Below, in pieces: positions 13,299 to 18,693 of a stretch of 18,693 nt of DNA (positions are counted from its first letter, which is position 1; every line of letters starts with the position of its first letter). The notes beneath the pieces are model-generated. The model was not told where the DNA came from, made no database searches, and was given only the letters and a program-made list of their open reading frames with translations. Source of the stretch: an archaeon (lineage in GTDB: Archaea > Nanobdellota > Nanobdellia > SCGC-AAA011-G17 > PNOQ01); contig JAIOSD010000051.1 in the NCBI GenBank assembly GCA_021107835.1, forward strand, positions 1 through 18,693, in the 5' to 3' direction. The translations under genes were made by a program, and so were the position numbers.

Positions 13299-14633
13299 AT
13301 GACCTTAAAAGCTAAAAGGGTTAAAAGAATATGTCTCGTCTGTGGAAAAGAGTTTGAAATCTTGGAAAGCCGTTTACGGTGGGGGGGAACCTATTGTTGC
13401 CAAAAATGCCAAAAAAATAGGGCCAATAAAATTAATAAAGTATGCATTATTTGTGGAGGATCTTACCAAATTTGGCCTTATCAAATATTAATTAAAGCAC
13501 CAACTTGTTCCATAAAATGCACTAAAATATATTTAAAACAAAAATATAATAAAAAAGTAGTTTGTCCTATATGTAAAAAAGAATTTTGGACTTCTAAGAA
13601 GAATCCCTTACAACATTGTAACCTTGCTTGTAGGAATAAATCTTACATTGGCAAAAATACAACTGGAGAATATCGCATTTGTCCAATTTGTAAGCTGGAA
13701 TTTTATGTTTCAAGAGCAAGACTTGAAAGAGGAGAAGGAATATATTGTTCAAGAAAATGTAGGGATAATTCTCCAAATAAAAGTGTTGAACAAAGAATTA
13801 AAGAAGGGGGATTAGTTGAATTATATTGTGCTTGGTGTGGAAAAAAGTTTGTACGTTCTAGATTTTTTAAAGATATTCAAAAATATTGTAGCCAAGAGTG
13901 CGCCAAAAGATCTAGAAATGAAACCGCTATAGAAACTAAGGTTAGGGTACTCTTAGAAAAATTTGGGGTTTATTTTGAACAAGAAAAGGCTATAAAAAAC
14001 CCAAAGGGCAAATGGTATTTTGTGGATTTTTTCATTCCTCCAAAGAGGGTTATAGAATGTGATGGAAAATTTTGGCATAATCCTAAAAATTTCCCTATAG
14101 CCTGCAAAAGAAATTTAGTTAAAAGAAAATATTTAAGAAAAAGGGGGTATAAACTGTACATTTTCAAAGAAGAGGATATCAATAGAGATGTAGAAAGTTT
14201 AATCAAGCATTTTTTGGAGGAAAATCCCAATATAATTCTAAACAGTAAATTAAATTCTAAAACAAAGCCTAGAAAGAGAACTATCATATCTAAAATCTGC
14301 AAAAATTGTGGAAAGGAATTTGAAACAATCCCTTCTCGAGTGGATAAACATCATTTTTGCAATAGAAACTGTTTAATTGAATATCATAGAATAAAATTGA
14401 AATGCCAGAATTGTGGTAAACTCTTTTCAATTAAGAGATCATATAAAAAAAGAAGGTTTTGTACAGTAGAATGCCAAAAAGAAAATACAAAAAGGAAAAA
14501 TGAGATTACCTGTTTAAACTGTGGAAAAATATTTTCTCCAAATCCAGCAGATAGAAAAAGAGGAAAAGCGAAATTTTGTTCTAGAGATTGTGTATTACTG
14601 TATAATGAGTATGCCCAAAAATTAAATGCTTAA
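13299..14633 (+). CDS. Zinc-module Vsr/DUF559-like homing endonuclease within the split intein
   Basis: A 444-aa protein. It has eight C-x2-C...C-x3-C modules: five before the nuclease (first Cys at about 12, 49, 89, 128, 177) and three after (334, 369, 405), most with CGK-x-F then FC-x3-C as in short zinc fingers. Between them (~207-310) is a Vsr/DUF559-type PD-(D/E)XK domain: ETKVRVLLEKFGVYFEQE, then FVDFFIPPKRVIECDGKFWH with D243, E253, K257 and H260. It lies antisense between IntN and IntC of one intein, starting 50 nt from the IntC start and overlapping the IntN stop by 12 nt. This matches the 'fractured gene' arrangement known from phage and metagenomic split inteins, whose Vsr-like nuclease moves the intein into empty alleles. 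Predicted target: the uninterrupted ATPase gene at the codons for ITQN|SAML. Activity itself is not shown. Confidence 0.85.
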   Translation: MTLKAKRVKRICLVCGKEFEILESRLRWGGTYCCQKCQKNRANKINKVCIICGGSYQIWPYQILIKAPTCSIKCTKIYLKQKYNKKVVCPICKKEFWTSKKNPLQHCNLACRNKSYIGKNTTGEYRICPICKLEFYVSRARLERGEGIYCSRKCRDNSPNKSVEQRIKEGGLVELYCAWCGKKFVRSRFFKDIQKYCSQECAKRSRNETAIETKVRVLLEKFGVYFEQEKAIKNPKGKWYFVDFFIPPKRVIECDGKFWHNPKNFPIACKRNLVKRKYLRKRGYKLYIFKEEDINRDVESLIKHFLEENPNIILNSKLNSKTKPRKRTIISKICKNCGKEFETIPSRVDKHHFCNRNCLIEYHRIKLKCQNCGKLFSIKRSYKKRRFCTVECQKENTKRKNEITCLNCGKIFSPNPADRKRGKAKFCSRDCVLLYNEYAQKLNA

Positions 14634-14918
14634 TGGCTTAAATAAACTATCTTCCATTACCAAATCTTTAGCCTTTTTCTTTACAATCTTTTTCCCCTTC
14701 TTTATTAATAACTTATGATCTGGGGAGCATTCAATTATCTTTCCATCTTCGGTTTCAATTTTTATTAATTGTTTCTTTTTAGCTGAAGAAACATAAATTT
14801 TCTTGAATTCTAGTTTGTTCTTGTTTAAATTATAAGACAAAACTTTATCGCCAGTTTTAAGTCCTTTAAATTTTTTGACACCTTCTTCTGTAATAATTTC
14901 TGTTTTTAGGGGCATACA
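14622..14918 (-). CDS. IntN: N-terminal half of the split intein (coding segment)
   Basis: 98 residues plus stop. Starts at Cys (codon 14918-14916), the splicing nucleophile: CMPLKTEIITEEG (block A), then VKKFKGLKTGDKVLSY and, at intein residues ~56-70, TEDGKIIECSPDHKLLI (block B with H68; the usual Thr of T-x-x-H is Ser65). It ends at a stop after SLFKPLSI where a contiguous intein would run on to the endonuclease or linker. Length and blocks match IntN of known split inteins. The remaining blocks F and G are in the separate reading frame at 13248-13123. Confidence 0.9.
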   Translation of the reverse strand, partial: CMPLKTEIITEEGVKKFKGLKTGDKVLSYNLNKNKLEFKKIYVSSAKKKQLIKIETEDGKIIECSPDHKLLIKKGKKIVKKKAKDLVMEDSLFKPLSI

Positions 14919-15380
14919 GTTTTGAGTTATAAATATCAAACTTAGATTTTTGTGCCTGGCAATGGATAATAATTCAGCTAGTTTTTTATTTTCTGTTTTC
15001 ATTGAAGATCTAGCAGAAAAAGATATGCCTGCTTCATCAATTAGAACTAATGAATTATTTGGAATTTCCTCTAAATATTCAACTTTTTTTACCCATGATG
15101 GAACTTTAGAATTAGAAAAACCAATAACATAAGGTTTTTTATTTAAAATTGCCCCAGTTTCAACTAGTTTCATCCCTAAAGCTGTTTTTCCTGCTCCTCG
15201 CCTACCTATTATTAACATGATTAACGAGTGATCTCTGAAGTGTTGTATAAATTCTTTAAACTCCCCCCTTTCTGGAGAATTAACTTCAAAATTAGCTAGT
15301 GCGGTGTTAAATCTGTCTATTTGTGTTATTCTTTTTTTCTCTTCTTTCTTTGCTTTATATTTTTTTACGAATTTAAACAT
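14622..15380 (-). CDS. N-extein + IntN: N-terminal half of a split-intein P-loop ATPase
   Basis: A 252-aa precursor. Residues 1-154 are the ATPase: a Lys-rich start, then Walker A GRRGAGKT (59-66, K65), Walker B LVLIDEAG (111-118, D115/E116) and a final strand LSLIFITQN (sensor/motif III-type). Residues 155-252 are the IntN (see separate entry). The domain is of the HerA/FtsK/Zot kind, which pump or package DNA or energise assembly machines. The intein lies right after ITQN, a conserved active-site strand, as inteins often do. With the 83-aa C-extein the spliced protein is 237 aa. A TATA-like TTATTTAA lies about 30 nt before the ATG at 15380. The protein cannot be a full ATPase without trans-splicing. 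Confidence 0.85.
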   Translation of the reverse strand: MFKFVKKYKAKKEEKKRITQIDRFNTALANFEVNSPERGEFKEFIQHFRDHSLIMLIIGRRGAGKTALGMKLVETGAILNKKPYVIGFSNSKVPSWVKKVEYLEEIPNNSLVLIDEAGISFSARSSMKTENKKLAELLSIARHKNLSLIFITQNCMPLKTEIITEEGVKKFKGLKTGDKVLSYNLNKNKLEFKKIYVSSAKKKQLIKIETEDGKIIECSPDHKLLIKKGKKIVKKKAKDLVMEDSLFKPLSI

Positions 15381-15468
15381 ATTTGTGTTAGTTTATAAAA
15401 GATTAAATAAGTTTTGATTTATAGAAATGCTTTTTAATTGAAGATTATTCTCGATATTAAGAGGTAAA

Positions 15469-15705
15469 ATGGATTCTAAACAAGTTGGGGGGTATCGAGT
15501 TCAAACAGAAAATGGACTAGATAATCGTAGCGTCGTTGATGTTCCAAGAGAGATATATGATTTGTTGCCTGAAGATCCTGAATTGCATCCTCCGGGACAG
15601 TTGGAATTAGTTTTTGAAGATGAGGTTAGATTTGGTTTTGTGGGTTGGGATTATAGAGTAATAAGTAGATTAAAAGAGCTAGCTCCAAAAGCTAAAAACG
15701 ATTAA
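15469..15705 (+). CDS. Small soluble protein, function unknown (78 aa)
   Basis: A 78-aa, strand-rich, acidic protein (YRVQTENGLDNRSVVDVPREI; EDPELHPPGQLELVFEDEV; FVGWDYRVISRLKELAPKAK). No family recognised. GAGGT 5 nt before the ATG (15461-15465) supports the start. It is divergent from the split ATPase, with an 88-nt gap. Its Pro/Gly-rich wording and slightly higher GC differ from the Lys/Asn-rich neighbours. Confidence 0.65.
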   Translation: MDSKQVGGYRVQTENGLDNRSVVDVPREIYDLLPEDPELHPPGQLELVFEDEVRFGFVGWDYRVISRLKELAPKAKND

Positions 15706-15745
15706 CTCCAGTAAAGTTTAAATAATAGTTATTTAATCTTTTATT

Positions 15746-15952
15746 ATGGTTTTAGAAAGTTTAATCGCATCTCCGTGGTTTATTCCATTTATAATTTGGG
15801 GTGCTATTTGGAAAGGAATTGCTTTATGGAAGTCTGGAAGAAATAATCAGATAATTTGGTTTGTGTTTATGTTTGTCTTAAATACAGCAGGTATACTTTC
15901 AATAATTTACCTTGCATTTTTCCAAAAGAAAGCTAAAAAAAGAAAGAAATAA
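15746..15952 (+). CDS. DUF5652-like membrane protein
   Basis: A 68-aa protein with two hydrophobic stretches: ASPWFIPFIIWGAIWKGIALW (8-28) and IIWFVFMFVLNTAGILSIIY (36-55), followed by a Lys-rich tail. The WKG-x-A-L-W and N-T-A-G-I-L motifs fit the DUF5652 family of tiny membrane proteins in DPANN and CPR genomes. Role unknown. TTTAAATA about 28 nt upstream is a plausible TATA box. A T6 run follows the stop codon. Confidence 0.75.
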   Translation: MVLESLIASPWFIPFIIWGAIWKGIALWKSGRNNQIIWFVFMFVLNTAGILSIIYLAFFQKKAKKRKK

Positions 15953-15970
15953 TTTTTTATATTTCTATTA
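15953..15970. terminator. T/A-rich gap between convergent genes
   Basis: Only 4 nt separate the DUF5652 and metK stop codons. Plus-strand TTTTTT (15954-15959) and further T runs just inside metK could end the rightward transcript. The assignment rests on the T-runs alone. Confidence 0.3.
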
Positions 15971-17075
15971 TTTTTTCCCAAGCATAATTAGAATTACCAA
16001 AGTGCCCGTATGTTGAGGTGTCTTGGTATATTGGAGCTTTTAGGTTGAAATGTTTTATTATCTCTGCTGGTTTTAAAGGAAAATTTTGTTTTATAAGGGC
16101 TATTAATTCTTTTTCTGTTTTTTCAGAAGTTCCAAAAGTATCCACTGCTATGCTTATTGGTTCTGCCATCCCAATTGCATAGCTTAAACCCACTTCGCAC
16201 TTTTTACATAATTTATTTGCAACTAAATTTTTAGCAATATATCTTGCAGCATAAGCTGCACTTCTATCTACTTTTGAAGGATCTTTTCCAGAAAAAGCTC
16301 CGCCACCATGTTTTCCCATGCCGCCATAAGTATCTACTATTATTTTTCTTCCTGTTAGTCCTGCATCTGCATATGGGCCTCCAAGAACAAATTTTCCAGT
16401 TGGATTCACTAAATATTTTGTATCCTCATCCAAGTAATCAGAACAAATAGGTTTTATTACTTTTTCAATTATATCATTTTTTAAAGTATCATAAGAAACC
16501 CCTTCATCATGTTGGGTTGAAACAAGCACTGTATGGATTCGTTTTGGTTTTGAATCTTCATATTCTATTGTAACTTGAGATTTCCCATCTGGCCTCAAAT
16601 ATGTTAATTCATTTGATTTTCTAATCTTTTCTAATTTTTGTGTTAATTTGTGTGCTAGATCAATAGGTAATGGCATTAATTCGGGAGTTTCATCACAGGC
16701 ATAACCAAACATCATTCCTTGATCTCCGGCTCCTTGTTCTTTGGATTTTCCTTCTGTAACACCTTGAGAAATATCTGGCGATTGTTTTTCTAAGTGGGTT
16801 ATTATTTTGCAAGTATTTGCATCAATCCCATATTCTTCTTTTGTATATCCAATCTCTAAAAGTAATTTTCTTATTGTTTTTTCTATGTCTAAATTGGCTT
16901 TTGTTGTTACCTCGCCTGCAACAACCACTAATCCAGATTTTATTAAAGCTTCAACAGCTACCCTTGAATCTGGATCTTGGCTTAAACACTCGTCTAGAAT
17001 TGCGTCTGATATTTGGTCGCACACTTTATCAGGATGACCTTGTGTAACTGACTCTGATGTAAATAATTTTTTCAT
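15957..17075 (-). CDS. metK: S-adenosylmethionine synthetase, bacterial type
   Basis: Makes AdoMet from methionine and ATP, with pyrophosphate and phosphate released. Complete at 372 aa, close to bacterial MetK (~380-390). Signature residues are intact: GHPDK (13-17), [12 protein letters not shown] (115-126) and [16 protein letters not shown] (257-272). Most archaea use the very different MAT (PF01941) enzyme, so this is a bacterial-type gene, probably from an old transfer. Such genes are known in several DPANN lineages. It supplies the methyl donor for the R-M methylase among others. TTTAAATAG about 28 nt before the ATG is a likely TATA box. Confidence 0.97.
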   Translation of the reverse strand: MKKLFTSESVTQGHPDKVCDQISDAILDECLSQDPDSRVAVEALIKSGLVVVAGEVTTKANLDIEKTIRKLLLEIGYTKEEYGIDANTCKIITHLEKQSPDISQGVTEGKSKEQGAGDQGMMFGYACDETPELMPLPIDLAHKLTQKLEKIRKSNELTYLRPDGKSQVTIEYEDSKPKRIHTVLVSTQHDEGVSYDTLKNDIIEKVIKPICSDYLDEDTKYLVNPTGKFVLGGPYADAGLTGRKIIVDTYGGMGKHGGGAFSGKDPSKVDRSAAYAARYIAKNLVANKLCKKCEVGLSYAIGMAEPISIAVDTFGTSEKTEKELIALIKQNFPLKPAEIIKHFNLKAPIYQDTSTYGHFGNSNYAWEKIIEI

Positions 17076-17130
17076 AGAATTTTTTATTATAAAACTATTT
17101 AAAAGTTTTATTGCTTTGTATTCTATGAAA

Positions 17131-17457
17131 TCAAAGAGATATTTTCTGTGCGTATGGCCCTATTAGCGGAACTTCTTTTATTTCCCCTGAAAGAGCATAT
17201 ATCCAACTAAAAATCCATAACACTGTTACTAATAAACTTATAGCTGTAGAGATTATACTTCCTAAAACAGGTAGCCAACTAAAGATTCCTCCAATAATTC
17301 CACCAACAACAGAAACTATGAATATTACTAGACTTTGTTTAGCATAATGCATTACATATTTATCTTTTCTCCAAGCAAGTAATGCAATAAGAAATCCAAT
17401 AATACTAAAGAATGTTGTTATGAATGCATATCCTTTTGAATCGTTTTTCTTTGCCAT
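17131..17457 (-). CDS. DUF4870-like membrane protein
   Basis: A 108-aa protein with about three membrane helices: [20 protein letters not shown] (10-29), [17 protein letters not shown] (43-59) and [20 protein letters not shown] (70-89). The pattern '[17 protein letters not shown]' between helix 1 and 2 and the C-terminal [12 protein letters not shown] are typical for DUF4870. Role unknown. It is followed by metK on the same strand, 55 nt away. Confidence 0.8.
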   Translation of the reverse strand: MAKKNDSKGYAFITTFFSIIGFLIALLAWRKDKYVMHYAKQSLVIFIVSVVGGIIGGIFSWLPVLGSIISTAISLLVTVLWIFSWIYALSGEIKEVPLIGPYAQKISL

Positions 17458-17499
17458 TGATTAAATTTAAGTTTTGGTATATTTAAGGGTTTCTGAATT

Positions 17500-18111
17500 T
17501 TATGCCTCAAATTCTATTTCTTTTTGTGATTCTTTTTTATCAAGAACTATTTTTCTTATTAATTTTCCTTTTCTTTTTGCGTGAATTCTTGCTTGTGCAA
17601 AATCATTTTTGTATTCTTCAGGAACTATTACTTCTTCTATTACAAAGGTATGGGAAATTTCTAATTTTTTAAAATCTTTTAAATCTGTGAAATTATTTAA
17701 TAGAGTTATGGGTAGAATGCATTTACAGAAATTCTTCTTTAATGCACTTCCAGGTTTTGGTATTGTTTTTCCAACTTCAACACTGTATTCTCCAAAAGTG
17801 AGATTAAGTAAAACGAATGTGTTTTTTTCACAAAGCTCTTTTAATTCTTCTCCTGAAATTTCTTTATCAAATTCATCTTTTTTCTTTGATTGTATAACTT
17901 TTCCTTTGATGCTTATCTTATCTATATTTTCTGCAATTATTTTTGTTATATCTTTTAGTAAGTCATAAGAAGCATCTACTTTTAGTTTACCTTTAGCTAT
18001 TGTTATTTTCATTAGTGCTCTATCTTCAAATGTCCCTAAACTAAATCTGATTAAATTATCATGTACTTCTTGATCTATTTCTTGCTTGAATAGTTTATTT
18101 GTAAATAACAT
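17500..18111 (-). CDS. Conserved-looking protein of unknown function (203 aa)
   Basis: A soluble 203-aa protein, no signal peptide or membrane helix. It mixes strands and helices (LIRFSLGTFEDRALMKITIAKGK; FVLLNLTFGEYSVEVGKT; HTFVIEEVIVPEEY), ending in a Lys/Glu-rich tail with KRKGKLIRKIVLDKKES. No domain recognised. ATATAAA about 27 nt before the ATG at 18111 is a likely TATA box. It sits 42 nt upstream of the DUF4870 gene and may be co-transcribed with it. Confidence 0.75.
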   Translation of the reverse strand: MLFTNKLFKQEIDQEVHDNLIRFSLGTFEDRALMKITIAKGKLKVDASYDLLKDITKIIAENIDKISIKGKVIQSKKKDEFDKEISGEELKELCEKNTFVLLNLTFGEYSVEVGKTIPKPGSALKKNFCKCILPITLLNNFTDLKDFKKLEISHTFVIEEVIVPEEYKNDFAQARIHAKRKGKLIRKIVLDKKESQKEIEFEA

Positions 18112-18162
18112 AAAAAAGATTTAATTTGTTCTATTTTTATATCTTATGGTTTTTAGTAAATA

Positions 18163-18170
18163 TTATAAAT
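18163..18170 (+). promoter_or_regulatory. TATA box of tRNA-Gln
   Basis: TTATAAAT is centred about 26 nt before the first tRNA base, as expected for an archaeal tRNA promoter. Confidence 0.55.
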
Positions 18171-18192
18171 TGTTTAATTATATGAATCTTAA

Positions 18193-18265
18193 AGTCCCGT
18201 AGTGTAGTGGTCCAACATCGTGCGTTCTGGGCGCATTGACCCAGGTTCGAATCCTGGCGGGACTA
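18193..18265 (+). tRNA. tRNA-Gln (CTG)
   Basis: A 73-nt cloverleaf without intron. Acceptor AGTCCCG / CGGGACT with discriminator A; D-stem GTGT/ACAT; anticodon stem GTGCG/CGCAT with loop TTCTGGG, giving anticodon CTG (reads CAG, Gln); variable loop TGAC; T-stem CCAGG/CCTGG with loop TTCGAAT. CCA is not encoded. The A at position 1 and the arms resemble archaeal tRNA-Gln. Its last 3 nt are also the stop codon of the opposite-strand 102-aa gene. Confidence 0.92.
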
Positions 18266-18571
18266 TTTTAAATTTAATATCTTGTGCACGCCTAATTTAT
18301 TATATTGTTCTGACATTGCTATTGCTCTTCTGATGTGTTTTCTATCTGAAGATGTGAGTTTCGCTTTAAATCTTCCTTTTCCATTACTAGTTGCAATACG
18401 GTTTGATAGTTTAAGTTCTAATGCACCTATTTCTTTTTGAGGGTTTGTTTTTCTTCTGTGATATCTTATTTTTGCTATAACAGCATAAGGGTTTGTGGTT
18501 TTTTCAAATGTAATGTCTGCATAAAAATCTTCTCCCCCTATCTTATAATGTTGATTAACAATATCTTCCAT
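18263..18571 (-). CDS. Small basic protein, function unknown (102 aa)
   Basis: A 102-aa basic protein (VIAKIRYHRRKTNPQKEIG; GRFKAKLTSSDRKHIRRA; strand-rich first half). The basic patch could bind nucleic acid, but I recognise no family. The stop codon lies on the last three bases of the tRNA-Gln. TATATATT lies about 25-28 nt before the ATG at 18571, in line with leaderless transcription. Confidence 0.65.
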   Translation of the reverse strand: MEDIVNQHYKIGGEDFYADITFEKTTNPYAVIAKIRYHRRKTNPQKEIGALELKLSNRIATSNGKGRFKAKLTSSDRKHIRRAIAMSEQYNKLGVHKILNLK

Positions 18572-18653
18572 AAAAGAGGAAACCTAGCAAAATATATAAG
18601 TATTTCTTATTGTGGATAACTTTAAAAACTAAAAGTTTTCTCAGATTAGTTAT

Positions 18654-18693
18654 GCTCCTGTAGTGTAGTCCGGTCCAGCACGCGAGGTTCTGG
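18654..18693 (+). tRNA. tRNA, 5' part, cut by window edge
   Basis: Reads GCTCCTG (acceptor 5' strand), TA, then D-arm with stem GTGT/GCAC and loop AGTCCGGTCCA, then stem CGAGG and TTCTGG at the edge. The anticodon would be CTG if the loop starts at the first T, or TCT if the stem is taken one base earlier. Only ~40 nt are visible, so the identity stays open. CTTTAAAAA about 28 nt upstream is a possible TATA box. Confidence 0.75.

Noticed and set aside
13970..14302. Minus-strand hydrophobic frame inside the endonuclease gene
   Set aside because: Antisense shadow; the plus-strand frame has clear zinc and nuclease motifs.
12871..15380. The two ATPase pieces as a frameshifted or broken pseudogene
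   Set aside because: The break is bordered by exact intein N and C ends, with a 1.3-kb intact gene between, which decay or a frameshift would not produce.
17076..17130. SAM riboswitch before or after metK
   Set aside because: The upstream region is ~55 nt, AT-rich and without stable conserved helices; a plain TATA box explains it.
1..18693. Insertion sequences, CRISPR arrays or rRNA
   Set aside because: No transposase motif, regular repeat-spacer unit or rRNA-like conserved sequence was seen on either strand.

Overview
The window is AT-rich DNA that looks archaeal, most likely from a DPANN-type lineage (Woesearchaeota/Pacearchaeota-like). The signs are TATA-like boxes about 25-30 nt before start codons with little or no leader, an archaeal-style tRNA-Gln(CTG), many small Lys/Ile/Asn-rich membrane proteins (DUF5652-, DUF4870- and Cys-rich-lipoprotein-like) and a bacterial-type MetK. 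The lineage is inferred from these features; no rRNA is present.

Positions 1-6109 (+): a type I restriction-modification operon. It holds the 3' part of hsdR (its 5' end lies outside the window), a ribbon-helix-helix-like protein with its own promoter and a 16-bp palindrome, hsdM, a wHTH+PIN-like protein, a two-TRD hsdS, and a second PIN-domain protein. The genes from the RHH gene onward overlap or abut, so they are probably co-transcribed.

Positions 6077-9449: accessory genes. These are a wHTH protein of unknown function (-), a divergent wHTH regulator plus a Cas4/AddB-like PD-(D/E)XK nuclease with four cysteines placed for an Fe-S cluster (+), and RadC (-). A cluster of GTCTAWAA repeats lies in the divergent promoter region. 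Upstream of radC is a compact element that can fold into a three-way junction.

Positions 9589-11097 (-): a DUF2283-like protein, and a three-gene operon of two small related proteins plus a 217-aa clan-CD (caspase/CHAT-like) cysteine peptidase with a visible His/Cys dyad. Positions 11288-12834 hold four small membrane, lipoprotein or surface proteins.

Positions 12871-15380: the highlight. A HerA/FtsK/Zot-like P-loop ATPase gene is broken inside an intein. The N-extein plus a 98-aa IntN are encoded at 15380-14622 (-), and a 42-aa IntC plus the C-extein at 13248-12871 (-). Between the two intein halves, on the opposite strand, is a 444-aa Vsr/DUF559-like endonuclease with eight Cys4 zinc modules. 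The halves add up to a complete 140-aa mini-intein, and joining the exteins restores a 237-aa ATPase across its sensor strand (ITQN|SAML). This is a 'fractured gene': a split trans-splicing intein with its probable homing endonuclease lodged in the break. A single TATA box lies exactly midway between the IntC and endonuclease start codons.

Positions 15469-18693: core-like genes. These are a 78-aa unknown, a DUF5652-like protein, metK, a DUF4870-like protein, a 203-aa unknown, tRNA-Gln, a 102-aa unknown, and the 5' half of a second tRNA cut by the window edge.
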